From: Halomarina rubra
GTDB taxonomy: Archaea > Halobacteriota > Halobacteria > Halobacteriales > Haloarculaceae
Reading direction: 5' to 3'
NCBI RefSeq assembly: GCF_023699475.1
Contig: NZ_JALXFV010000005.1
Span: forward strand, 293,483-339,729
Length of the DNA stretch: 46,247 nucleotides
Position 1 is the first letter of the stretch. The number at the start of each line of letters is the position of its first letter. Made by a program: the position numbers and the translations under genes. Of this stretch, positions 7,516-15,793 are shown in pieces. The notes under the pieces were generated by a model. The model saw nothing but the letters and a program-made list of their open reading frames with translations, did no database searches and was not told the origin of the DNA.

Positions 7516-8715
7516 TCACAACGCCGCCAGACAGTCGTCCACCGCGTCGCGGAGCGCCCGCTCACGTGGGTCGTCCCAGAGGTGTGTCCCCATCCGGTTG
7601 GGCGCGTAGGCGAAGCCGAGGGCACGTGCGGGGTCGGCGAACGCGAACGACCCGCCCGCTCCCGGCGCGCCGAACGCCGCTGGACTCCCGAACGCGAACC
7701 CCTCGGTAGGCTTCCAGAACCCCGCGGTGTAGGCGGTGTCGGTCTTCAGGACCACGTCGCGAGCGCCACCGGACGGTGGCCGGGCGGGCCGCCGGAGTTC
7801 GGCCACCGTCTCCTCGTCCAGTCCGACCGATGCGGGGTCGCTCGCCAGCAGGCCGTAGAGGCGGGCGACGTCCCGAACCCGTCCGACGCCGGTCCCCGCG
7901 GGAACCTCCAGCGAGCGGTACGCGGGGTCGTTCAACTCCGCCGGCGAGGACATCGCGAACGGACTGAGCGCCCGACTCGACAGCGACCGTGGGTTCGCCA
8001 GCGCGAGCAGCAGACGAGGCGGGAACGTGTCGACGCTCGTCAGGAGGTCGGTGAGACCGAACCCCTCGATGGCGGCGACACGCTCTTCGGCCACGTCGTC
8101 GGGGAGCCCGACGTAGAACTCGACGTCGAGCGGCGCGGCGAGTTCCTCGGCGAAGTACCGACCGAGCGTCCGTCCCTCGGGGTCCGTCCGCTGGAGCAGT
8201 TCGCTCTCGTACCAGCCGAGCGACCAGGCGTGGTAGCCGTGACGCTCGCCCGGCGGCCAGTCCGGGCGTTTCCCGGCGAGGAGCGTCGTCAGGTTCTCCC
8301 GGTCGGCGATGCGCTCGGGCGTCAGCGTCTCGTCGATGGCGGCGACGCCGGCCCGGTGGGCGAGCAGTTGACGGACGGTAACCTCTCGCTTCCCGGCGAC
8401 GCCGAACGACGGCCAGTGGTCGGCCACCCGGTCGTCGTAGTCGAACAGCCCCTGCGCGTGGGCGTGGGCCATCGTCGTCGCGGCGACGCCCTTGGTCGTC
8501 GAGAAGACGAGCACGAGCGTGTCCGCGGCCCACGGCTCGGTTCGGTCGGCGTCCCGGTAGCCGCCCCAGAGGTCGACGACGCACTCGCCACGGTGGTAGA
8601 CGGCGCAGGCCGCGCCGAGTTCGCCGCGTCGGGCGACGTTCTCGCGGAACGCGGCGAGGACCGGTTCGAACCCGTCGGCGACGGTGCCACGGATGGGGGC
8701 TGTCCGGGTGACCAT
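7516..8715 (-). CDS. Serine hydrolase of the beta-lactamase/family VIII esterase fold
   Basis: A 399-residue cytosolic protein without a signal peptide. The catalytic SxxK motif is STTK (S72 and K75), and the second motif is Tyr-based, YHAW at 161-164, as in EstB-like family VIII esterases rather than the YxN of beta-lactamases. A Gly-rich block GAGGSFAFAD near residue 360 fits the third motif position. Expected activity is hydrolysis of short-chain esters; beta-lactam cleavage is not implied. It lies alone between the L39e promoter and the ZIP gene. Confidence 0.88.
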   Translation of the reverse strand: MVTRTAPIRGTVADGFEPVLAAFRENVARRGELGAACAVYHRGECVVDLWGGYRDADRTEPWAADTLVLVFSTTKGVAATTMAHAHAQGLFDYDDRVADHWPSFGVAGKREVTVRQLLAHRAGVAAIDETLTPERIADRENLTTLLAGKRPDWPPGERHGYHAWSLGWYESELLQRTDPEGRTLGRYFAEELAAPLDVEFYVGLPDDVAEERVAAIEGFGLTDLLTSVDTFPPRLLLALANPRSLSSRALSPFAMSSPAELNDPAYRSLEVPAGTGVGRVRDVARLYGLLASDPASVGLDEETVAELRRPARPPSGGARDVVLKTDTAYTAGFWKPTEGFAFGSPAAFGAPGAGGSFAFADPARALGFAYAPNRMGTHLWDDPRERALRDAVDDCLAAL

Positions 8716-8782
8716 GCGCGGTAGTTCGTCGCGGTCGACATATCGTTACGGGAGTGGTGCCCCACGCCCACCGCCACATCGC

Positions 8783-9631
8783 TCACACCAGCGTCAACGG
8801 CACCATCAACAACACGCCCGCCGTCACGCCCGCGGCGAGTTCGGGGTAGCCCCGCGAGGGCAACCCCTCGCCGACGTCCAGCGCCTCGGGGATGAACTCC
8901 GAGAGCACGAGGTAGATCATCGCGCCCGCCGCGAACCCGAAGCCGACCGGGAGGAACTCCCGGGCGATACGGACGAAGTAGAACGCGACGACCGCACCGA
9001 TGGGCTGTGGGAGACTGGAGAAGACGGCCCACCACACCATCCGCCAGCGCGAGACGCCCATCGCCTGGAGCGGGATGGAGATAGCCAGCCCTTCGGGGAC
9101 GTTGTGGATGGAGATGGCGACGGTCATGAACACCGCGAGCAACGGGACGGTGACGCCCACCACCGGTATCCCGCCGTTCCCCAGTCCCAGTTCGGCGAAC
9201 GAGACGCCGATGGCGACGCCCTCGGGGAACGAGTGGACCGTCAACACGCCGAGGATGAGCAGCAGTTTGCGGTAGTCGGCCTCCTCGTACTGTTTGGGGT
9301 CGACCTCGGCCCCCTCGATGACGTCGTGGGCGAGGACGACCAGCAGGACGCCGGCGAGCAGGCCGACGACGAGCGGGAGCCACGTCCGGGCGGTCGGCGA
9401 CAGACCGAGGTCGACGGGGAGCGTCCACGGTTCGGCCGCCGCCAACCCCTCGCCGACGAGACCGAACAGCGAGGCGGCGACCATGATTCCCGACGCCAAC
9501 CCCCACAGCACGACGTTCCACCGGTCGGACACCGAGTCGACGACGAAAAAGGGGAGCGCCCCGACACCCGTCGCCAGCGCGGTGACCAACCCGGCGAGGA
9601 AGACGAACGCGAGATAGGCCAGTTCGACCAC
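8783..9631 (-). CDS. ZIP family divalent metal transporter
   Basis: A 282-residue, roughly eight-helix membrane protein with a GTG start. The two metal-binding helices carry HSFPEG (H133, E137) and HNVPEG (H176, E180), the hallmark of ZIP transporters that import Zn or related cations. A short acidic loop with one His (AHDVIEGAEVDPKQYEEADY, part of 101-120) lies between helices 3 and 4. It resembles the ZupT/GufA branch. A TATA-like box 28 bases upstream predicts a leaderless GTG start. Confidence 0.93.
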   Translation of the reverse strand: MVELAYLAFVFLAGLVTALATGVGALPFFVVDSVSDRWNVVLWGLASGIMVAASLFGLVGEGLAAAEPWTLPVDLGLSPTARTWLPLVVGLLAGVLLVVLAHDVIEGAEVDPKQYEEADYRKLLLILGVLTVHSFPEGVAIGVSFAELGLGNGGIPVVGVTVPLLAVFMTVAISIHNVPEGLAISIPLQAMGVSRWRMVWWAVFSSLPQPIGAVVAFYFVRIAREFLPVGFGFAAGAMIYLVLSEFIPEALDVGEGLPSRGYPELAAGVTAGVLLMVPLTLV

Positions 9632-9653
9632 GGACGCGGTAGGCGTCGAGCGA

Positions 9654-9662
9654 CCATAAACG
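9654..9662 (-). promoter_or_regulatory. TATA box of the ZIP gene
   Basis: CGTTTATGG on the minus strand about 27-28 bases before the GTG start. A second AT-rich stretch (ACTTATCGCG) sits at about 9674-9683. Confidence 0.6.
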
Positions 9663-9727
9663 TATCAGAAACGCGATAAGTTTTGGCGGGCCTAAACCAC
9701 GGGCGGTGGCGAATCGGTCCACTGCTC

Positions 9728-10285
9728 TCAGAGCGAGAACGTGGCGACCGACTCGTACCGCGCCCCTTCGTTCGTGAGCGTGCTCTCGGTGAGCTGGACC
9801 GCGTCGACGTGCAGCGCCGTGGTTCCGGTGTCTGTTCCGGCGACCGCTCGCTGGACGCGCTCTTTCTCGGCGGCGTGGTCCATCCGCGCGAGCGTCACGT
9901 GCGGGGTGAACGCGTGGTCGTCGGGGTCGAACCCCAGGTCGGTCGTCGCACGCTCGACGGCGGTCGCGAGTCGCGTGAGCTCCGCCGCGCCGTCCTCGAC
10001 ACCCAGCCAGACGACCGCGATGTAGTCTCCCCCGGGGAACGTCCCGTAGCCCCCGAGCGTGCAGTCGAACGGGTCGACGCCGCTCGACGCGACGGCCCCG
10101 TCGAGCGCGGTGACGAGCGTGTCGAGTTCGGCGTCCTCGTCGGGCACGTCGCCGAGGAACTGGAGCGTGACGTGGGCCTGGGCGGGGTCGGTGAGTCGAA
10201 GTCCGTCGAGTCCCCGAAACGGCTCCTGGGCGCGTCGAATCGCCTCGCTCGCCGCCGAACAGTCGACGCTGACGAACGCGCGCAT
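9728..10285 (-). CDS. thpR: RNA 2',3'-cyclic phosphodiesterase
   Basis: A 185-residue 2H phosphoesterase. The two catalytic HxTx motifs are both HVTL, at H38 and H129, with the expected spacing of about 90 residues. Members hydrolyse 2',3'-cyclic phosphate ends of RNA to 2'-phosphate and were first described as 2'-5' RNA ligases. The start MRAFVSVD is the standard family N-terminus. It is divergent from the TPR gene across only 58 bases. Confidence 0.95.
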   Translation of the reverse strand: MRAFVSVDCSAASEAIRRAQEPFRGLDGLRLTDPAQAHVTLQFLGDVPDEDAELDTLVTALDGAVASSGVDPFDCTLGGYGTFPGGDYIAVVWLGVEDGAAELTRLATAVERATTDLGFDPDDHAFTPHVTLARMDHAAEKERVQRAVAGTDTGTTALHVDAVQLTESTLTNEGARYESVATFSL

Positions 10286-10311
10286 GAGTAACCCGGAGGT
10301 TCGGGTGCGTA

Positions 10312-10321
10312 GCCCTTAACC
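10312..10321. promoter_or_regulatory. Shared bidirectional TATA element between thpR and the TPR gene
   Basis: GCCCTTAACC contains the only AT-rich core in the 58-base gap. The palindromic TTAA at 10316-10319 is about 27 bases before the TPR ATG and about 32 bases before the thpR ATG, so one element could serve both directions. Confidence 0.55.
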
Positions 10322-10343
10322 CTGCCAGTCGCCAAACCCGGCC

Positions 10344-11108
10344 ATGACCGACGGTTCGGACCGCGACGACCGCGACGCGGGAGACGGCGAGCGCCGCCCC
10401 CACCGGTTCTCCGAAGGGCAGGGGTTCGAGGACCCCTACGAGGGGTTCGACCTCGACCCGCCGGAACTCGACGTCGACCTCTCGAAGGTCGACCCGGTGG
10501 ACTCCCGGGCGCTGACGGACATGCTCGACGAACGGCAGGTACCCAGCGACGCCGTCGACGCCGACCAACTGGTCGACGTCGGCCTGGAGTACATCCAGAT
10601 CAACCGCTACGAGCAGGCGACCGAGACGCTCGAACGCGCCGCTCGCCTCACCGACGACGACGGCACCGCCCAGGAGGCGTGGGTGAACAAGGGCGCGGCC
10701 CACGCCGAACTGGAGGAGTACGACGAGGCCATCGGCGCGTACCGCGAGGCGCTGCACATCGACGACGACTCCGAGCACGCCGCCACCGCCGAGACGAACC
10801 TCGCGTACGCGCTGTGGGAGGCCGGACGCACCGAACAGGCGCTCGAACACGCCGAACGCGCCGTCGAGGTCGACCCCCGATTCGGCCAGGCGTGGTACAA
10901 CCGCGGGTTCTTCCTCGCCGAACGCGGCCTCAACCAGGACGCGGTGAACTGCCTGGACAACGCCATCCGCCTCGGCTTCAACAACCCCGAAGTGCTCGAG
11001 GAGAAGGCCGCCGCCCTCGAACAGTTGGGCGAGGAGGAGGAAGCCGAGCGCATCGCCGAGGAAGCAGAAGAGATACGGAAGCGCGCCGAACAGCGACTGG
11101 TAGAGTAG
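10344..11108 (+). CDS. Tetratricopeptide-repeat protein
   Basis: A 254-residue soluble, highly acidic protein. After a charged N-terminus of about 85 residues come four to five TPR units from about residue 88: QEAWVNKGAAHAELEEYDEA, then a unit with LAYALWEAGRTEQALEHAERAVEVDP, then one starting AWYNRGFFLAERG. The end is a charged coiled coil (EKAAALEQLGEEEEAERIAEEA, part). TPR arrays mediate protein-protein contacts; the partner is unknown. It is directly followed by DUF424 with no gap, a pairing that suggests joint function in RNA or translation. Confidence 0.88.
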   Translation: MTDGSDRDDRDAGDGERRPHRFSEGQGFEDPYEGFDLDPPELDVDLSKVDPVDSRALTDMLDERQVPSDAVDADQLVDVGLEYIQINRYEQATETLERAARLTDDDGTAQEAWVNKGAAHAELEEYDEAIGAYREALHIDDDSEHAATAETNLAYALWEAGRTEQALEHAERAVEVDPRFGQAWYNRGFFLAERGLNQDAVNCLDNAIRLGFNNPEVLEEKAAALEQLGEEEEAERIAEEAEEIRKRAEQRLVE

Positions 11109-11405
11109 ATGCTGCTGACAGAACGCGAAACCAACGAAGGGTTGCTCGTCTCGGTGTGTGACCGCGACGTGCTCGGCGAGACGTTCGAGGCCGGGGAGTT
11201 CTCGCTCACCGTCGAGGAGGAGTTCTACGCCGAGGACGCCGCCGAGGCCGACGAGGAGGCCGTCGCCGGCGCGCTCGCGCGTGCTGCCGTCGCCAACATC
11301 GTCGGACGCGAAGCCGTCGAGGTCGCCGTCGAACACGGGTTCGTCGACGAGTCGACCGTCCTCGACCTCGGCGAGACCCGCCACGCACAGCTCCTGCGGC
11401 TGTAA
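11109..11405 (+). CDS. DUF424 domain protein
   Basis: A 98-residue archaeal protein. It has the family's VCDRDVLGETFEAGEFSL strand-turn region (residues 15-33) and the C-terminal ANIVGREAV and LRL strand pattern. The ATG follows the TPR stop immediately, so the two are cotranscribed. DUF424 proteins are found across archaea and are often near translation genes; the function is not established. Confidence 0.88.
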   Translation: MLLTERETNEGLLVSVCDRDVLGETFEAGEFSLTVEEEFYAEDAAEADEEAVAGALARAAVANIVGREAVEVAVEHGFVDESTVLDLGETRHAQLLRL

Positions 11406-11600
11406 CGGGCCGACCGTCCTCCCGTCCCCTCACACGCCGGGTAGCTGCGCGGCTCGTGCGTCGTGACGCTCCCCACTCGTTCCCATCGTCCGTTCACGGC
11501 TCGTCTCACTCGCCGTTCGCCGGTAGTTCTCGCTCACTCCGTTCGCTCCGAACCACGCTAACCGAAGGTGTGTTACCCCACGAGCACCGACGGATAGCCA
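11406..11600. other. Intergenic region upstream of sufS
   Basis: Contains imperfect short repeats (CTCACTCGCCGTTCGCC and CTCACTCCGTTCGCTCC, near 11507-11550) typical of haloarchaeal intergenic DNA. No gene is supportable, and the promoter of sufS is not clear. Confidence 0.4.
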
Positions 11601-12878
11601 ATGAGTACACAGGACACGACCCCGCTCGACGTCGAGCGTATCCGCGACGAGTTCCCCATCCTCTCGCGCCGTGTCGGCGGTGACGTGACGACGCCCGGCG
11701 AGGGACCGGGCGACGAGACGCCGCTGGTCTACCTGGACAACGCCGCGACGAGCCAGACACCCGACCGCGTCGTCGACACCATCGCCGACTACTACCGCTC
11801 GTACAACGCGAACGTCCACCGGGGTATCCACAGCCTGAGTCAGGAGGCCAGCGTCGCCTACGAGGAGGCCCACGACCGGGTCGCGGAGTTCGTCGGCGCG
11901 AACGGGCGCGAGGAGATCGTCTTCACGCCGGGTACCACCGAGGGGATGAACCTCGTGGCCTACGCGTGGGGCCTCGCAGAACTCGGTCCCGGCGACGAGG
12001 TGGTGCTCACGGAGATGGAACACCACGCCTCGCTGGTGACGTGGCAACAGCTCTGTAAGCGCACCGGCGCGGAGGTCAAGTACATCCCCGTCGACGAACA
12101 GGGCTACCTCGACATGGACGCTGCCGCCGAGATGGTCACCGACGACACGAAGATGGTCAGCGTCGTCCACGTCTCGAACACGCTCGGGACGGTCAACCCC
12201 ATCGCCGACCTCGCGGACCTCGCCCACGACCACGACGCCTACGTGTTCGTCGACGCCGCCCAGTCGGTCCCGAACCGACCCGTCGACGTCGACGACCTGG
12301 GGGCGGACTTCCTCGCGTTCTCGGGCCACAAGATGTGCGGGCCTACGGGCATCGGCGCGCTGTACGGCCGCGAGCACATCCTGGAGGAGATGCAGCCGTA
12401 CCTCTACGGCGGCGACATGATCCGCAAGGTCACCTACGAGGACTCGACGTGGGAGGACCTCCCTTGGAAGTTCGAGGCCGGCACGCCGAACATCGCCGGT
12501 GGCATCGCGCTCGCCGAAGCGTGTGACTACCTCGACGAGGTCGGCCTCGAACGCATCGAGACCCACGAACGAATGCTCACGGCGTACGCCTACGACCGCC
12601 TGACCGAGTTCGACGACGTCGAGGTGTACGGCCCGCCGGGCGACGACCGCGGGGGACTGGTCGCGTTCAACCTCGACGGCGTCCACGCTCACGACCTCTC
12701 CTCGATAGTCAACGACCACGGCGTCGCCATCCGCGCCGGCGACCACTGCACCCAGCCGCTCCACCAGAAGATGGGCGTCCCCGCCTCCGTCCGGGCGTCG
12801 TTCTACCTCTACAACACCCGCGAGGAGGTCGACGTGCTCGTCGACGCCGTCGACGACGCCCGACGGCTGTTCGCGTAG
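11601..12878 (+). CDS. sufS: Cysteine desulfurase SufS
   Basis: A 425-residue PLP enzyme that converts cysteine to alanine and passes persulfide sulfur to Fe-S assembly. PLP is bound by K244 in SGHKMCGPTG. The catalytic Cys is C383 in RAGDHCTQPLH, the group II arrangement. The fold-type I landmarks LDNAATSQ (45-52), NVHRGIHSLSQEAS and FVDAAQS are present. The N-terminus has a short extra loop (about 24-40) compared with bacterial SufS. Its likely acceptor, SufU, is encoded 2.3 kb downstream and not next to it. Confidence 0.96.
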   Translation: MSTQDTTPLDVERIRDEFPILSRRVGGDVTTPGEGPGDETPLVYLDNAATSQTPDRVVDTIADYYRSYNANVHRGIHSLSQEASVAYEEAHDRVAEFVGANGREEIVFTPGTTEGMNLVAYAWGLAELGPGDEVVLTEMEHHASLVTWQQLCKRTGAEVKYIPVDEQGYLDMDAAAEMVTDDTKMVSVVHVSNTLGTVNPIADLADLAHDHDAYVFVDAAQSVPNRPVDVDDLGADFLAFSGHKMCGPTGIGALYGREHILEEMQPYLYGGDMIRKVTYEDSTWEDLPWKFEAGTPNIAGGIALAEACDYLDEVGLERIETHERMLTAYAYDRLTEFDDVEVYGPPGDDRGGLVAFNLDGVHAHDLSSIVNDHGVAIRAGDHCTQPLHQKMGVPASVRASFYLYNTREEVDVLVDAVDDARRLFA

Positions 12879-12879
12879 T

Positions 12880-12896
12880 CGCCCCGAACCGGGGCG
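12880..12896 (+). terminator. Hairpin directly after sufS
   Basis: A 7-base-pair GC stem (CGCCCCG / CGGGGCG) with a 3-base loop begins two bases after the stop codon. It has no T tract, so termination is suggested only by its position. Confidence 0.5.
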
Positions 12897-13141
12897 TCCC
12901 CCACCAGACGTAGCTTCACCCGTCCACACTCCGACCCCGGAGAGCGCACGACGACTTCTGGACGACACCCTGGTCGTCGATGCCACGGCTCGCCGCCTCG
13001 TGTGCGTCACGCTCACAAATCGAACGCTCATGAACGTATTTACTCGATAAGTAGTAAATCTTAAACTCGGCTCTCGGCTACCGCTGTTGTGACCGTTGTA
13101 CTACGCGCCAACCGAACAGCAGTAGCACAGGTTCGACGATG

Positions 13142-13453
13142 ATGTGGCAGGACGTGGTGTTCCTCGCGGGGAGCGTCTTCTCGCTGGTCGTGTTGGTTCC
13201 GACGCTCCGCGACTCGATGGCCAGCGTCCCGCTCGGGACAACCCTCCCCTCCGCGACCATCGGCCTCGTCTACGGGACGACGTTCTTCACGCTCGGTATG
13301 GAGCTCTCGGCCGCCGGGTCGCTCCTGACGGGCGTCATGTGGAGCCTCATCGCCTACCTCCGTTCGCCACACCGTTTCAACGACGACCACTCCGGGGCCG
13401 CCGGCCGAACACACGCCGCCGGGTCGGACGCACACGCCGCCAGCGCCGACTGA
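13142..13453 (+). CDS. Small membrane protein, three to four helices
   Basis: A 103-residue protein; two ATG codons occur in tandem (13139 and 13142) and the second is as good as the first. Hydrophobic segments lie at about 5-24, 38-56 and 58-75, followed by a polar His/Ala/Asp tail of about 25 residues. The two-helix spacing VFLAGSVFSLVVL...TIGLVYGTTFFTLGMEL is reminiscent of small haloarchaeal SemiSWEET-like proteins, but no family residue decides it. I do not recognise its function. It sits between sufS and the beta-propeller gene. Confidence 0.7.
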   Translation: MWQDVVFLAGSVFSLVVLVPTLRDSMASVPLGTTLPSATIGLVYGTTFFTLGMELSAAGSLLTGVMWSLIAYLRSPHRFNDDHSGAAGRTHAAGSDAHAASAD

Positions 13454-13478
13454 CCGCGCGACCGACTCGCTGCCGAAC

Positions 13479-15050
13479 TCACTCCTCCGAGCGCTCACCC
13501 CCGAGCAGTCGCCACGTCGCCAGCGCACCGCCCGCGAGCGCCGTGAACGCGCCGAACCCGGGGCCGCTCCCGCCGGTCGTCCCGTCGGTCGCGGTCGTCG
13601 CCGTCGTGTTCGAGGTGGCCGCCGCCGTGGACGGTCGCGGCGTGTCGGTCCCCGCCTGCGTCGAGACGGAGGTGCTCGTCGCGGGCGTCTCCTCGGTCGT
13701 CGGGGCGGTCGTCGTCACCGAAGCGTCGACGGCGACCGGCGTCCGCGTCGCCGCCGGCGACGTGTCGGCGTCGGCGGGCGGGTCCGTGAACGTGTACAGC
13801 CCCGCGTTCTGTGGGGGTTCGCCGCGCTCCTCGGCGACGCCGAGGTTCGGAGCGACGAACCCGCCCGCGACCGGGACCGCGTCGAAGAAGTTCGCCTCGG
13901 ACGGGTCGGCCCACCCCGCGAGCAACCCGGGACTGGCGGGGTCGGCGACGTCGTACGCCCGGACGCCGTCGAGATACCACGAGGTGTACAGGCGGTCGCC
14001 GCGGAACGCGCAGTTGTGGGCCGTGGTGAGCGTCTTCCCGCTCTCGGCGTCCGGAGCCGAGGGCGCGAGGATGGCTCGTCGGCGGGCGGTGTCGAGGGTC
14101 GGGACCGCCTCCTCGCCCTCGACGAGACCGGATTCGAGGTCAGAGACGTCCCACAGCGTCACGCCGCCCATCCCCTCGACGCCCTCGCCGAACGCCTCGT
14201 GACTGACGGCGAGCAGGCCGTCGTCGTTCAACGCGGCGTTGTGGGCGTTGCCGGGCGGGTTCAACAGGGCTCGACGAGTCTCCGACCGCGGGAGGTTGCG
14301 GAGTTCCTCCAGCGGCCGGCCACCGATACGCGCGATGGTCGACGGGGTGGCGGGGTCGCTCACGTCGAGCACCCACGTCCCGGTCTCCCAGTAGGAGGCG
14401 TACAGTCGCTCGCCGTCGACCGTCAGGTCGTGGCAGTTCCGGAGGTTCGAGTCCAACATCGACAGGCGGTCGGCGGCGTCGACGGGCGACCAGTCGGTCA
14501 CCTTCTTCGCCTCGCCGCCGTCGTCCATCTCGACGACGACGACCGGTTCGTCGTGGCGGCCGCTGCCGGTGAGGTACGCCGTCGTCCCGTCGAGAGCGAC
14601 GTTGTGGACGCCGTGGTCGGCCTCGTAGAACGAGACGAGTTCGGGGTCGTCAGGCGTGGAGACGTCGAACAGCGCCGCCCCCTGGAGGTCGGTCTGACTG
14701 GGACCGGCCGGCCCGGCGACGAGCACGTTCGACCCCGAGCACTCGACGTCCCAGATACCCGACAGCGGACCGTCCTCGTGGTCCGCACGGATGGAGCGGC
14801 GCTCCGCGAGCAGTTCCGGCGACGCGAGGTCCGAGACGTCCGCGACGGCGAACCCGTCGCCGGTCGCGACGAACACCGTCTCGCCGTCGTCGGCGACGGC
14901 GGTGTCCTGGGTTCCCGGAATCGCGAGCGTGCCGGTCGGACCGAACGCGTCGCCCTGCGAGCGGGCCGCCACGCGGCCGGAGACTGCGCCACCGGCGGTG
15001 CCGACGGCGGCCAGCGACCCGACAGCGGTCAAGAGCGCTCTGCGACGCAT
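13479..15050 (-). CDS. LVIVD-repeat beta-propeller protein with PGF-CTERM-type anchor
   Basis: A 523-residue exported protein. An Arg-rich signal (MRRRALLTAVGSLAAVG) resembles a Tat or Sec signal. Residues about 40-415 form a beta propeller with repeated YDVSDPATP-like and LYTSWYLDG-like strands, matching LVIVD repeats. A Thr/Ala-rich, probably glycosylated stalk follows (about 420-490). The C-terminus GPGFGAFTALAGGALATWRLL plus basic residues is a PGF-CTERM signal, which archaeosortase A would cleave and replace with a lipid anchor. The ligand is unknown. It interrupts the sufS-sufU neighbourhood and is transcribed away from sufU. Confidence 0.88.
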   Translation of the reverse strand: MRRRALLTAVGSLAAVGTAGGAVSGRVAARSQGDAFGPTGTLAIPGTQDTAVADDGETVFVATGDGFAVADVSDLASPELLAERRSIRADHEDGPLSGIWDVECSGSNVLVAGPAGPSQTDLQGAALFDVSTPDDPELVSFYEADHGVHNVALDGTTAYLTGSGRHDEPVVVVEMDDGGEAKKVTDWSPVDAADRLSMLDSNLRNCHDLTVDGERLYASYWETGTWVLDVSDPATPSTIARIGGRPLEELRNLPRSETRRALLNPPGNAHNAALNDDGLLAVSHEAFGEGVEGMGGVTLWDVSDLESGLVEGEEAVPTLDTARRRAILAPSAPDAESGKTLTTAHNCAFRGDRLYTSWYLDGVRAYDVADPASPGLLAGWADPSEANFFDAVPVAGGFVAPNLGVAEERGEPPQNAGLYTFTDPPADADTSPAATRTPVAVDASVTTTAPTTEETPATSTSVSTQAGTDTPRPSTAAATSNTTATTATDGTTGGSGPGFGAFTALAGGALATWRLLGGERSEE

Positions 15051-15226
15051 TCACCGCACCTCGGCCGGGTGGTCGTGGTCGTGCGGTCGGTCGAACGAAC
15101 GTGGAGGAGCCATCATTCCTTCGTACAGTCACTACTGATAACTAATAACTCCACCCGTGAGTGAAAGGTGGCTCTGAGCGACCGCCCGGAACCGTTTTCC
15201 CCCGGACTCTCGTAACGTCGCCAACG

Positions 15227-15646
15227 ATGGGACTCGGCTCGGACATGTATCGGCAGCAGATACTGGACCACTACAAGAACCCGCGGAACTACGGCGAACT
15301 CGAGGACGCGACGTTCTCCCACGTCGGCGAGAACCCGACGTGTGGGGACACCATCAAGGTGGACGTGCGCCTCGCCGACGACGGCGAGACCATCGAACGG
15401 GTCGCGTTCTCCGGTGACGGCTGTGCCATCTCGCAGGCCAGCGCGAGCCTCCTCACCCAGGAGTTACCGGGGCTGACGCTCTCTGAACTCGACGCGATGG
15501 ACCGCGACGATATCGTCGACATGCTGGGCGTCGACATCTCGCCGATGCGCATCAAGTGTGCCGTCCTCGCCGAGAAGGTCGCTCAGGACGGCGCGAAGAT
15601 ACACACCGGCGAACTCGAGATCGACCGGACGAAGACCGAGGAGTAG
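15227..15646 (+). CDS. sufU: Fe-S cluster assembly protein SufU
   Basis: A 139-residue IscU/SufU-type protein. The start at 15227 (MGLGSDMYRQQILDHYKNP) matches the family; the frame extends upstream without similarity. Conserved ligands are C39 and D41 (NPTCGD), C66 (GDGCAIS) and C111 (RIKCAVL), as in zinc-bound SufU that accepts persulfide sulfur from SufS. It is convergent with radA. Separation from sufS by two unrelated genes is unusual. Confidence 0.94.
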   Translation: MGLGSDMYRQQILDHYKNPRNYGELEDATFSHVGENPTCGDTIKVDVRLADDGETIERVAFSGDGCAISQASASLLTQELPGLTLSELDAMDRDDIVDMLGVDISPMRIKCAVLAEKVAQDGAKIHTGELEIDRTKTEE

Positions 15647-15708
15647 TCGGGCAGTTCTCTCGCGGTGGTTCTCGGACCGGGAGCGACGGCTACGGGAGAG
15701 ACGACGAC

Positions 15709-15727
15709 CCGAGTGGTCGACACTCGG
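15709..15727. terminator. Hairpin between convergent sufU and radA
   Basis: A 7-base-pair stem (CCGAGTG / CACTCGG) around a 5-base loop lies between two gene ends, so it could end transcription from either side. There is no T-rich tract. Confidence 0.4.
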
Positions 15728-15793
15728 CGACGAGCACGAAACAGGAAACGGGCGGGGACGAACCCGCGAGCATGAAGCGGGTCGTTCGGCGCG

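Noticed and set aside
8322-11384. 1020-codon minus-strand open frame spanning the esterase, ZIP and TPR genes
   Set aside because: It crosses several well-supported genes in other frames, is Arg/Gly-rich and shows no conserved motif.
11430-13031. 533-codon open frame antisense to sufS
   Set aside because: SufS on the plus strand has intact catalytic residues; the antisense product has low-complexity Val/Asp/Arg composition.
13139-13453. SemiSWEET sugar transporter
   Set aside because: Length and helix number fit loosely, but the conserved Pro and Asn positions of the family are not clear, so no name is given.
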